Under the pieces are notes generated by a model that saw only the letters and a list, made by a program, of their open reading frames with translations, did no database searches and was not told the origin of the DNA. From Candidatus Altimarinota bacterium (lineage in GTDB: Bacteria > Patescibacteriota > Gracilibacteria > UBA4473), in assembly GCA_020629095.1 (NCBI GenBank), contig JAHDDZ010000008.1:1-21865 (forward strand): a DNA stretch of 21,865 nucleotides, in the 5' to 3' direction. Below, piece after piece: positions 1 through 7,282 of the stretch (the stretch's first letter is position 1; each line of letters begins with the position of its first letter). Made by a program: the position numbers and the translations under genes.

Positions 1-60
1 ACGTGTTGCATTAAACGACTGCACCAGTGCCTCGTCGGTTAATGAAGTGATTTCGCTCAT
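1..60 (-). CDS. 5' end of an unidentified minus-strand gene (partial)
   Basis: Reading the minus strand from base 60 gives an ATG followed by 19 open codons to the window edge, beginning MSEITSLTDEALVQSF. The gene is divergent from panB. On the minus strand a TACAAT hexamer 17 bases before the ATG could be a -10 box. Twenty residues are too few to name a family. The open frame and the divergent layout are the only support that it is real. Confidence 0.45.
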   Translation of the reverse strand, partial: MSEITSLTDEALVQSFNATR

Positions 61-143
61 CTGTATATTGTGACCCAATTGTAGCTCAATTTGTTACGAA
101 GTCACGCTGATTGTGCCTTGCTTTTTTTCAGATATGTGCCACC

Positions 144-845
144 ATGGCGCTGATGACAGAAGTCTGGATAACTGCATATGATGCGCCCACAGCACAAATT
201 GCCGTGGCTGGTGGAGCAGATGGAATCCTTGTTGGTGACAGCGTAGCTAATGTGGTATACGGACTGGCGCGAACAGCTGAGGTAACACTGCAGATGATGC
301 TCCCGCATTTTACAGCCGTGGTAGAACACGCAGGCGACCTGCCCGTGGTGGCTGACATGCCAGCTGGAACATATGACACACCCGAAATGGCGATCCAAAC
401 AGCTAAATGCATTGCCACCTGCGGCACAAAATACGTCAAGCTGGAGGGGGCAAAACCAGCCATAATAAAAGCATTAATAGATGATGGTTTTCAGGTCATG
501 GGTCACTTGGGGCTACTTCCACAAACAGCTCAAAAACTGACCAAAGTGGCCAAAACAGAGGCAGAGCAAGCACAACTGGTGGCTGACGCCCAGGCCATTG
601 CCAATATGGGCTGTGAGCGAATTGTGTTAGAGTGCGTGCCCAATGAAGCCGCTCTGGCAGTAGCTGCGGCAGTTGATGTGCCCATTGTGGCCATTGGGTG
701 CGGCGCCGGTCTGTCAGGACAGATTCGGGTCATGCATGACGTGGTAGGGCTAACCGAAAACCCGCCGCCATTTGCAAAGGCATATGGCAATGCGCGAGCT
801 GAAATGGTACGTGCCGTGGCTGATTATGTAGCCGATGTGCAATGA
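144..845 (+). CDS. panB: 3-methyl-2-oxobutanoate hydroxymethyltransferase (ketopantoate hydroxymethyltransferase)
   Basis: PanB transfers a hydroxymethyl group from 5,10-methylene-tetrahydrofolate to alpha-ketoisovalerate to make ketopantoate, the first committed step toward pantoate and CoA. Family landmarks are in order: ITAYD (9-13), LVGDS (29-33) and ADMP (70-73) carrying the two metal-ligand aspartates, VKLEG (98-102), GHLGL.PQ (120-127), VLECVP (161-166) with the catalytic glutamate, and a modified GIGAG loop reading IGCGAG. The frame is open from a TTG at 111, but homology begins near residue 5, so ATG 144 or ATG 153 is the likely start. At about 233 residues it is shorter than the usual 260-275, mainly at the N-terminus. 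It is first in a coupled operon and overlaps coaBC by 4 bases (ATGA). The TTGTGC-16-TATGTG just upstream of ATG 144 is only a weak promoter candidate. Confidence 0.93.
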   Translation: MALMTEVWITAYDAPTAQIAVAGGADGILVGDSVANVVYGLARTAEVTLQMMLPHFTAVVEHAGDLPVVADMPAGTYDTPEMAIQTAKCIATCGTKYVKLEGAKPAIIKALIDDGFQVMGHLGLLPQTAQKLTKVAKTEAEQAQLVADAQAIANMGCERIVLECVPNEAALAVAAAVDVPIVAIGCGAGLSGQIRVMHDVVGLTENPPPFAKAYGNARAEMVRAVADYVADVQ

Positions 846-2005
846 AAAATGTGCTGCTGGCCCTGTGCGGCAGCATTGCCGGGGTGCGTGCTAAAAGTGT
901 AAAAACCGCGCTGGAGGCAGAGAAAATGAACGTGCGGTGCATTCTTTCGAGTGGGGCAAAAAAGCTTTTTAAGCAGCCGGATTGGGCTGAAAAAAGCACT
1001 CTTTTTGATGCTGGTGTGAGTGCCAAAGAATACAGAAATGGGCACCCAATGCGGCACATTGAGCTGGCAAAATGGGCGGATCTAATAATTGTTTATGGCG
1101 CAACCGCAAGCACCCTGAGCCGACTTTCAAACGGAATGTCTGATGATTTAGTTTCGCTGGCATACCTCGCTTCCAGCTGCCCAAAAGTAGTCGTTCCGGC
1201 CATGAACCCGACTATGTGGAATGCTGCACCAACGCAGCGAAACTGGCAGCAAGTGCTGTCAGATGGCGCGTGGGGAGCAAGCCCAATAAATGGGAAAGTA
1301 GCCTGCGGTGACTGTGGTATTGGGCATGTTGCAGACACAGAAAATATTGTTTCACTCGCCAAAAAACTGACAACAAATCAGCCACTTTTAGACAAGCATA
1401 TTATTATCACCGGTGGCTCGGCGCGGGTGCCAGTTGATCCAATTCGCTACATTGCAAATCATTCAAGTGGCACTATGGCAAGTGCTTTAGCGCAGGTGGC
1501 AACAGAGCTAGGAGCAGCTGTTTCTTATATCTCTCCGCCTGATGCAAAACGCCCAAAAGCCCCCCACAAATGGCACAAGGCGATCACAAATAATGATTTC
1601 GCAACAGCAGTTAAATCAATTCAAAAAGCAGATTATATACTGCATTTGGCAGCTTTGAGTGACTTTAAAATAACTCACAAAGCGGATAAAATGGATTCAA
1701 AACAAGCACAAAAAATTAACTTGCAGCCCGCACCAAAACTTATTTCACAGCTGCAGAAATGGTTTCCAAATGCGATTACAATTGGGTGGAAAGCCGCAGA
1801 TCTAGCCACAATGGAAACAGCTGCAGAGGCACTGATGAAGCGAGAAAACCTATACGCGGTGGTGGCAAATCCATTATCTACTATGGGAAGTGCGACAGCT
1901 GAATGTACTATTTTTTTACAAGGTTCAAAAACCCAATTATATCAGTGTAGCAAAATAGAAATGGCGCAAAAACTATGGGATATTTTTTCAAAACAGCATG
2001 ACTGA
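842..2005 (+). CDS. coaBC: Bifunctional phosphopantothenoylcysteine decarboxylase / phosphopantothenate-cysteine ligase
   Basis: CoaBC joins cysteine to 4'-phosphopantothenate (CoaB) and decarboxylates the product to 4'-phosphopantetheine with FMN (CoaC). The N-terminal flavoprotein domain (about 1-180) has CGSIAG (9-14), the catalytic histidine in RHIELAKWAD (His72), the PAMN motif (119-122) and the substrate-clamp ACGDCG (154-159) with the reactive cysteine. The C-terminal ligase domain (about 185-387) has ITGGSARVPVDPIRYIANHSSG (from 189), a lysine at 291 in the place of the catalytic KI motif, and VANP (341-344) with the conserved asparagine. At 387 residues it is slightly shorter than the usual 400-430. 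It starts inside the panB stop (ATGA) and its end overlaps the next gene by 8 bases, so translation is probably coupled. All key residues are present, so both activities are expected. Confidence 0.95.
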   Translation: MKNVLLALCGSIAGVRAKSVKTALEAEKMNVRCILSSGAKKLFKQPDWAEKSTLFDAGVSAKEYRNGHPMRHIELAKWADLIIVYGATASTLSRLSNGMSDDLVSLAYLASSCPKVVVPAMNPTMWNAAPTQRNWQQVLSDGAWGASPINGKVACGDCGIGHVADTENIVSLAKKLTTNQPLLDKHIIITGGSARVPVDPIRYIANHSSGTMASALAQVATELGAAVSYISPPDAKRPKAPHKWHKAITNNDFATAVKSIQKADYILHLAALSDFKITHKADKMDSKQAQKINLQPAPKLISQLQKWFPNAITIGWKAADLATMETAAEALMKRENLYAVVANPLSTMGSATAECTIFLQGSKTQLYQCSKIEMAQKLWDIFSKQHD

Positions 2006-2711
2006 AACACCAAAAAGTCATCCGCGATATGCCAGTTTGGTTTCACGAAATAAAATAGTTGAAGCGATGAAGAGTGGTGTCTGCACGCCCCATTCGCTTA
2101 TTGCGCATGGTCGAGGTGAGGCGCTTGATTATTTGCTAGGAGAGACTACTTTTCCCTTTGCACATGAGGCAATAGCGAAATCTGCACAGTTGCTTTTAGA
2201 GTCAAAAAAACCTGTTTTAAGCCTAAACGGAAACACTGCAGCCCTGTGTGCAATTGATTTTGTGGCACTGTCTGCGGTACTTAATTGCCCAATTGAAGTG
2301 AATCTGTTTCATGCAAGTGAAGCTCGGTATGATGCAATTAAGCATCTGCTGGAGCGAAATGGAGCCAAAAATGTGCTAGTGCCAGATGGTGGCTGTGTGC
2401 TGTCTGGGCTGGGGTCAAATCGTCGAAACGTGCATCCGGAAGGGCTTTATGCCGCAGATATTGTGCTAGTGGCACTAGAAGATGGCGACCGATGCGAAGT
2501 GCTGAAGGCGCATGGAAAGCGGGTTATCGCCATTGACCTGAACCCACTGAGCCGCACAGCGCAGATGGCAGATGTGACAATTGTTGACAACATAATACGA
2601 TGCATGCCACTGCTGGTTGCCGCTGCAAAACAGCCAAAAAGTGTGACAAATTATGATAATGCGGATATGCTACAGGCGGCAGAGATACAGATGAGAACCG
2701 CAAAAAAATGA
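1998..2711 (+). CDS. Archaeal-type 4-phosphopantoate--beta-alanine ligase (phosphopantothenate synthetase, PPS)
   Basis: This protein closely resembles archaeal phosphopantothenate synthetase (formerly DUF137, COG1701), which condenses 4-phosphopantoate with beta-alanine using ATP to give 4'-phosphopantothenate. Nearly every family signature is visible: PKSHPRY (5-11), LIAHGRGEALDYLLGE (34-49), LNGNTAAL (76-83), EVNLF (100-104), LEDGDR (160-165), IDLNPLSRTA (179-188) and TIVDNIIR (194-201). The length of 237 residues is close to archaeal members. In archaea this enzyme, with pantoate kinase, replaces the bacterial PanC and CoaA/CoaX steps. It lies between coaBC and coaD with overlaps of 8 and 4 bases, which strongly supports a CoA role. 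The presence of an archaeal enzyme in an otherwise bacterial operon suggests horizontal transfer or deep retention. Codon use is not visibly different from its neighbours. Confidence 0.93.
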   Translation: MTETPKSHPRYASLVSRNKIVEAMKSGVCTPHSLIAHGRGEALDYLLGETTFPFAHEAIAKSAQLLLESKKPVLSLNGNTAALCAIDFVALSAVLNCPIEVNLFHASEARYDAIKHLLERNGAKNVLVPDGGCVLSGLGSNRRNVHPEGLYAADIVLVALEDGDRCEVLKAHGKRVIAIDLNPLSRTAQMADVTIVDNIIRCMPLLVAAAKQPKSVTNYDNADMLQAAEIQMRTAKK

Positions 2712-3214
2712 TAGAAAAAGCACTTTACGCTGGCACATTTGACCCGCCAACTCGTGGCCATCTATGGATGATACGAGAGGCGCTGAATTACACTGACGAG
2801 CTTATTGTAGCTGTAGGAGACAACTCAACTAAAATACCTAATTTTACAGTTGCAGAACGGCTTAAAATGCTGGAGGGACTGCTTAAAAATGAACTCAAAA
2901 ATAATGCAAAACGAGTTACAGTCACAGCTTTTGCTGGTCAATATTTGGCAAATTTTATGCAAGAAATTGGCGCTGAGGTGCTCTTTCGGGGACTGCGCTC
3001 TGGAGCAGATTTTGCAGCTGAGCGAACCATGCAACGCATGAACCAGCAAATCGTGCCCAGCACAAAAACGCTCTACCTCATTCCGCCCTCTGAAATCGCG
3101 GAAATCAGCTCTAGTACAGTTCGGAGCCTCATTGGATATACTGGCTGGGAGGCGGTTACTGCACACTATTTACCAGCGAGCGTACACGCAAAAATCACGC
3201 AAATGAAAGCATGA
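2708..3214 (+). CDS. coaD: Phosphopantetheine adenylyltransferase
   Basis: CoaD transfers AMP from ATP to 4'-phosphopantetheine, giving dephospho-CoA. It is of the bacterial type, a nucleotidyltransferase with an HxGH-like motif: GTFDPPTRGH (9-18), where TRGH binds the ATP phosphates. FRGLRSGADF (93-102) matches the family's LRGLR..SDFEYE segment, and ISSSTVR (133-139) is the second nucleotide-binding motif. The length of 168 residues is typical. It starts within the stop codon of the PPS gene (ATGA overlap) and ends by overlapping coaE in the same way. The archaeal CoaD is a different and more distant form, so this operon mixes archaeal and bacterial enzymes. Confidence 0.95.
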   Translation: MIEKALYAGTFDPPTRGHLWMIREALNYTDELIVAVGDNSTKIPNFTVAERLKMLEGLLKNELKNNAKRVTVTAFAGQYLANFMQEIGAEVLFRGLRSGADFAAERTMQRMNQQIVPSTKTLYLIPPSEIAEISSSTVRSLIGYTGWEAVTAHYLPASVHAKITQMKA

Positions 3215-3702
3215 TTGTAGGCGTAACAGGGCGCATGGCTGTTGGCAAATCATGGCTCTGTAGACAACTTGTTGATAGTTTTGGCTGCGCACACTATAAT
3301 GCAGATGCTCGCGCAAAAGTGATTATGGCGGAGCAAAATATTATCACAGATGAGGGCATTTTTCATGATGGTGCAGCCTATGAAAAAATGAAAAAACAAG
3401 TTTGGCCGTTGGTTTTGGCAGATGCACAAAAATGGTCAAAAAAACTTTCTGTTACGGGCTTTATCGAGTCATCCGTCCTGTTTGAAAGTGGGCTGAGTTC
3501 CCTTTGTGATCGGACAATTGCTCTCACCGCAGATGCGCACTTGTGCCAGTCCAGAAGCAAATTAAGTGAAAGTGCATATGCCAGTCGAGTAGCCTGGCAA
3601 CTGACCAATGTTAAGCTGAAAAACCTGTGCGATGCTAATTTTGAGAGTGAGGAAATAGCACTAGCAGAAAAGGTTTATGCGTGGTTGACCACTGCTATTT
3701 GA
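3211..3702 (+). CDS. coaE: Dephospho-CoA kinase, short divergent form
   Basis: CoaE phosphorylates the 3' hydroxyl of the ribose in dephospho-CoA to complete CoA. The P-loop GRMAVGKS (7-14) diverges from the usual GG.GSGKS but keeps the Gly-Lys-Ser core. YNADARA (29-35) corresponds to the conserved DAD segment. ESSVLFESGLSSLCDR (about 86-101) matches the family's PLLFE.G...D stretch, and RVAWQ matches the RIA.Q region. At 163 residues it is about 35-40 shorter than the usual 195-205, with the middle lid region reduced. It is the last gene of the coupled CoA operon, and its 3' end overlaps the convergent thiD gene by 28 bases. Identity rests on the motifs together with the operon position. Confidence 0.85.
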   Translation: MIVGVTGRMAVGKSWLCRQLVDSFGCAHYNADARAKVIMAEQNIITDEGIFHDGAAYEKMKKQVWPLVLADAQKWSKKLSVTGFIESSVLFESGLSSLCDRTIALTADAHLCQSRSKLSESAYASRVAWQLTNVKLKNLCDANFESEEIALAEKVYAWLTTAI

Positions 3703-4433
3703 CCGCTGCTTGTGGCTATTTCGCACGATGAAAGAAGGCATTCTGTAACATATGATTTAGCCTCCTGCACAGCGACTTGCAGCCTTTTCCCTTGCCCTAA
3801 AAATGTGGCCACCGCAGCCGAATGCGTGCAGCCAGTGCCATGTGTGTGAACGCTATTTGGAGCGTTTTTACCACTATATGACTGAAGTGATTCGGCTGGA
3901 AATCCTAGTTTATCCGTATGTTTTTCATCTGTGTTTTTTACCACAAACGGCACGCCATGCAGGTCTGCAAGCTGATTAGCAGCGTTGCTGCCGATTCTTT
4001 TGGCTTCGTAGCGGTTTGGAGTCACCACTGTCGCAAGTGGGAAGAGTCGCTCTATATAGGCCATAATTGCATCATCTGCGATGAGTTGGTCACCACTGCG
4101 AGAGACCATGACGGGGTCAATCACGACGGGGCATGAAATGACTGAAAGATAGTCTGCGACTGTCTTTATGACCTCTTTCGAAAAAAGCATTCCGGTCTTT
4201 ATGGCGGCAATATCATAGCTGGCAAAAACAGCTGCCAACTGCGCTGAAATATGGTCGATTGGCAACACGTGCACATCGCTTACGCCACTAAGCGACTGTG
4301 CTGTCGTGCAGGTCACCACCGTGGTGGCAAATCCTCCAAGTGCTGAAATCGTCTTGATGTCAGCCTGAATACCGGCACCACCGCCGCTGTCAGAACCACC
4401 AATACTGAGTATAACTGGCTTTTTCGTTGTCAT
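3675..4433 (-). CDS. thiD: Hydroxymethylpyrimidine / phosphomethylpyrimidine kinase
   Basis: ThiD phosphorylates 4-amino-5-hydroxymethyl-2-methylpyrimidine (HMP) and then HMP-P to HMP-PP, the pyrimidine half of thiamine. It is a ribokinase-fold enzyme with GSDSGGGAGIQAD (13-25), IKTGML (78-83), VIDPVMV (104-110), VTPN (137-140) and the anion-hole and catalytic segment HGTGCTHSAA (198-207). At 252 residues it is a little short, and the stretch between TPN and HGTGC (about 141-195) is reduced and diverged. It overlaps thiM by 4 bases (ATGA), so the two are translationally coupled. Its tail overlaps the tail of coaE on the other strand by 28 bases, with no terminator visible. With ThiM it forms a salvage route; thiE is not in the window. 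Confidence 0.93.
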   Translation of the reverse strand: MTTKKPVILSIGGSDSGGGAGIQADIKTISALGGFATTVVTCTTAQSLSGVSDVHVLPIDHISAQLAAVFASYDIAAIKTGMLFSKEVIKTVADYLSVISCPVVIDPVMVSRSGDQLIADDAIMAYIERLFPLATVVTPNRYEAKRIGSNAANQLADLHGVPFVVKNTDEKHTDKLGFPAESLQSYSGKNAPNSVHTHGTGCTHSAAVATFLGQGKRLQVAVQEAKSYVTECLLSSCEIATSSGQIAVVNHA

Positions 4434-5164
4434 GCCGCTAGCGTGTCATAAAACAGGGCCTTCCATTCCATTGGCTGTGTGGTGCTTTTGGCTGCATTTT
4501 CAGCGCATTTCGTATAATATTCTAGGCATTCCTGTGCTGCACCAAAAGGCGGTAATTGCCCCGCCACAAAGCATCCCAGTGCGCTTGCCAGTGTGCAGCC
4601 CGTACCCACTACTTGCCCCATGACGGGGTGGCCACCGTGGTGCTGTGTGACTATCTTTCCGTCAGTTATGATATCAACCACGCCAGACACCACCACCACA
4701 CACCCAAACTGCCGTGCGACGACCTGCGCCAGTTGGTCTATTTGGTCAATTTTGCCTATGCTTTCAACACCTCGCACTTCAGCATTTGCCCCAGAAATGC
4801 TCGCAATCTCGCCTGCGTTTCCTTTCAAAATAGCTATATCTAAATCAGTCAGCAGCCGCAACATGGCTTCATTTCGCATGGACGTTGCGCCGCAGCCAAC
4901 CGCGTCCAATACGATGGGAATCCCTCGCTCGTTTGCGACTTTCCCGGCGGCAATGCACCCGTCAATAAAACCCCATGACAACGTACCAATATTCAGCACC
5001 AGCGCACTTGCAATCTGGGCCATTTGCGCGGCCTCGCTGGGGTGGGTCATGACTGGTAGCGCCCCAATGGCGCGAGTTACCTGCGCGCAGTCATATTTTG
5101 TGACCTCATTTGTGAGGTGATAAATGAGCGGTTTTTGTTCTCGAATGTGCTGCAAAAGTGTCAT
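4430..5164 (-). CDS. thiM: Hydroxyethylthiazole kinase
   Basis: ThiM phosphorylates 4-methyl-5-(2-hydroxyethyl)thiazole for thiamine salvage. Visible family motifs are HLTNEVT (16-22), LVLNIGTL (56-62), LDAVGCGATSMR (86-97, the DPVG.GAT..R region), LKGNAGEIASISG (113-125) and VGTGCTL (186-192) with the catalytic cysteine. The frame is open upstream as far as 5371, but that part is antisense-free RNase P RNA sequence, so the start is taken at ATG 5164. That gives 244 residues, close to the usual 260. No Shine-Dalgarno sequence precedes it. The start is only about 26 bases after the predicted 3' end of rnpB, with no terminator between, so thiMD may be transcribed from the rnpB promoter. There is no room for a TPP riboswitch. 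Confidence 0.93.
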   Translation of the reverse strand: MTLLQHIREQKPLIYHLTNEVTKYDCAQVTRAIGALPVMTHPSEAAQMAQIASALVLNIGTLSWGFIDGCIAAGKVANERGIPIVLDAVGCGATSMRNEAMLRLLTDLDIAILKGNAGEIASISGANAEVRGVESIGKIDQIDQLAQVVARQFGCVVVVSGVVDIITDGKIVTQHHGGHPVMGQVVGTGCTLASALGCFVAGQLPPFGAAQECLEYYTKCAENAAKSTTQPMEWKALFYDTLAA

Positions 5165-5189
5165 AAATGTGTAATGATTTTGTGCTCGC

Positions 5190-5582
5190 TTTAGTGGGCT
5201 ATAAGCCGAGTTCTGTAGGCAGTAAAACTGCCCGCCTCGTATTTCTCTTATTTCCCGCGCATTGCTGCGCGGTGTCATCTGCCGGAGGAATGACTGGGTC
5301 AATGGCCATGTAATAGACCTTTCCAGATTCCGCCACCGGCATCTCTGCCACGGGGGTTTGGCGCACATCATAGCTTGCGATATGACATACTCTGAGTATC
5401 ACCTCAGAGCTTTTCACCGGAGCGAGAGCAAAAGCCCCCGACGTTTATTTTCTGTGCCACTTTCCCTCACGCATGGTCACCCATGCGAGGATCGGCCGTG
5501 AGCCGTCCGTGTATTACATATGCAGCTCGGACTTTCCTCCAACGGGAAACCCGTCAGCACGAAGCCACCCACCAAAAAGAGC
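5190..5582 (-). ncRNA. rnpB: RNase P RNA, bacterial type A-like
   Basis: This is the catalytic RNA that removes 5' leaders from pre-tRNAs. On the minus strand the 5' part has GGAGGAAAGUCCGAGC (complement of about 5525-5540), the universal CR-I/P4 strand. A GUGGCACAGAAA segment follows in the place of the CR-II AGAG.A region. Near the 3' end comes UACAGAACUCGGCUUAUAG (around 5198-5216), the CR-V/P4 partner. A terminal P1 helix can form between GUGGGU near 5572 and GCCCAC at 5194-5199. The length of roughly 390 bases fits type A. The ends are approximate: the 5' end is set by the promoter and the 3' end by P1. The L15 loop reads GCCAAACCCC instead of the usual GGUAAACCCC. It lies between divergent dnaG and downstream thiM. 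Confidence 0.93.
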
Positions 5583-5588
5583 ACTTGC

Positions 5589-5616
5589 ATCATAATCCAT
5601 TTTGTGCGACATTCAA
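5589..5616 (-). promoter_or_regulatory. Predicted rnpB promoter
   Basis: On the minus strand, TTGAAT (5611-5616) and TATGAT (5589-5594) are separated by 16 bases, a good sigma-70-type match. Transcription would start near 5582, just before the first RNase P helix. It may also drive thiM-thiD, because no terminator separates them from rnpB. Confidence 0.65.
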
Positions 5617-5620
5617 GCAG

Positions 5621-7282
5621 ATGAGTGATAGATTCCTAGAGGAACTGAAAGACCGAACCGACCTGGTGGCCCTGGTGGGGCGGTACGCTCAAGTAAAAAA
5701 GACGGGAAAAAACTATAGCTGCAAAAGCCCCTTTCGGAACGAAAAAACCCCCAGTTTTAGCATCAGCCCAGACCGCGGCCTGTGGTACGACTTTGGCGCG
5801 AGCGAGGGCGGAGACGCCCTGCGGTTCCTTGAAAAGATCGAAAGTTTGAGCTTCAGTGAGGCGGTTGAGATGCTCGCTGGCATTAATAATATGACCATTC
5901 CAGACGGTTTTGGGCAGTCACAAAACCCGCAAAAGAAAGAGCAAAAACAAGGACTCGTTGCGCTACACAAAGCTGCTGTGAGCTTTTTTCAAGATCAGTT
6001 GAAAACCGAAAAAACAGCCATGGAGTACTTGCAGAACCGTGGAATGACCGCAAAAACAATAGAAAATTGGGGTATTGGGTTTGGTGGAAATAGCGCAGAT
6101 GGACTGACTCAGCACCTAATCAAAAATGGTTTTAAACCCCACCAAATTAAGCAAAGTGGCGTTGCGTATACCCGAGAATATGGCGGAGATGGGATGAAAG
6201 ATCGTTTTACAGAGCGAATAATTACCCCTGTTTTTGAGCCGAAAAATGGCGACCCAATTGCGTTTAGTGCGCGAATTATGCCCGGCAGCACACTGAAAGG
6301 AAAGTACATTAACAGCCCCGAAAACCCGCTTTATGTAAAGTCTAAGACGCTTTTTGGGTTGCACGCGGCGCGACGCAGCATCATCACAAAAGATCTGGCG
6401 GTGGTGGCCGAGGGGAACTTCGATGTGATCTCGGCTCACCAGGCAGGCTGCGACTGGGTAATTGCCACGTGCGGAACAGCTTTAACAGAAGACCACATTC
6501 GGATCCTGCGCCGTATGACGAAACGCATTGCGCTGGCATTTGACACCGACATGGCCGGCAAAAAAGCCACCTTGCGCGCCGCTGAGCTGCTTCTGAAAAG
6601 TGGCCTAACGCCGTATATTATCAGCATCGAGAGCGGAAAAGACCTAGACGAGCTAGCGCAAAAAGATCCCACCGAGCTAAAAAAAGTGCTGATCGAGCCA
6701 ATAAATGGGCTCGAATACTTCTGTAAGCAATTTTATGCCAAAGCAAAAAATGCTGGCCTGGAGGGCGAAAAAGCGTATTTTCGGAACTTGTTTTACTATG
6801 TGCGCTTGAGCAGCAGCCCGATTGAAATTGATGAAATCATCACAAAAGCAGCCCAGCTGACGAGCCGCCCAAAGGCGGTCGTAGAGCGGGAATATGCACA
6901 GTACAATGCGAAAACCCCACTGCCAAAGGCACGGTTTATCGCTCCAACAAACAAGACTATGCCAAGCCCTGAGCAAAAAATTGTTGGTGAAATGAGTCTG
7001 CATTGGGGCTCTGCAATCGAACTCGCAGATGCAATTTTACCGCTACTGGAAGATGAAAAAGCGCAACAGATTTTGTCTGCGATGATGGCTGAAAATGTGA
7101 TAGAGGAACAGAAAATAATGCTCACCAGTTGGGAAATGATGGTCCCCGATGCCACTGAGAAAAATGTTGTTGAGGGCCTGCATCAGTGGATTCAGCGCAT
7201 GACAGCGGCCAAGGAACGGGCAGCGTCATCAGCCGCAGCACTTGCGCAGTTTCAGCAAAAGCAGGATAATACGCAAGAATGA
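5621..7282 (+). CDS. dnaG: DNA primase with a zinc-ligand-free N-terminal domain
   Basis: DnaG makes RNA primers for replication. The true start is ATG 5621 (MSDRFLEELKDRTDLVALVG); the upstream extension to 5483 runs through rnpB. The N-terminal CHC2-type domain aligns well (SPFRNEKTPSFSISPDRGLWYDFGASEGGD, starting at residue 36), but the four zinc ligands of the usual CPFH...CFGC pattern are replaced by SPFR and YDFGA. One displaced cysteine remains at 34. The Toprim catalytic core is intact: AEGNFDV with Glu264, and AFDTDMAGKKA with Asp308 and Asp310. The C-terminal half (about 400-553) is the helical DnaB-interacting region. At 553 residues it is near normal length. As I recall, Saccharibacteria DnaG has a similar zinc-free pattern. 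The gene ends by overlapping smpB (ATGA). Confidence 0.95.
   Translation: MSDRFLEELKDRTDLVALVGRYAQVKKTGKNYSCKSPFRNEKTPSFSISPDRGLWYDFGASEGGDALRFLEKIESLSFSEAVEMLAGINNMTIPDGFGQSQNPQKKEQKQGLVALHKAAVSFFQDQLKTEKTAMEYLQNRGMTAKTIENWGIGFGGNSADGLTQHLIKNGFKPHQIKQSGVAYTREYGGDGMKDRFTERIITPVFEPKNGDPIAFSARIMPGSTLKGKYINSPENPLYVKSKTLFGLHAARRSIITKDLAVVAEGNFDVISAHQAGCDWVIATCGTALTEDHIRILRRMTKRIALAFDTDMAGKKATLRAAELLLKSGLTPYIISIESGKDLDELAQKDPTELKKVLIEPINGLEYFCKQFYAKAKNAGLEGEKAYFRNLFYYVRLSSSPIEIDEIITKAAQLTSRPKAVVEREYAQYNAKTPLPKARFIAPTNKTMPSPEQKIVGEMSLHWGSAIELADAILPLLEDEKAQQILSAMMAENVIEEQKIMLTSWEMMVPDATEKNVVEGLHQWIQRMTAAKERAASSAAALAQFQQKQDNTQE

Noticed and set aside
5165..5193. TPP riboswitch before thiM
   Set aside because: The space between rnpB and thiM is under 30 bases, and no CUGAGA or ACCUGAUC-type motif is present.
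5165..5371. Extension of thiM upstream to 5371
   Set aside because: These codons are RNase P RNA sequence including the conserved CR-V region. ThiM homology starts at ATG 5164.
5483..5620. N-terminal extension of dnaG to an ATG at 5483
   Set aside because: It runs through the 5' part of rnpB on the opposite strand and has no resemblance to DnaG. The conserved start MSDRFLEELKDRTDLV fits ATG 5621.
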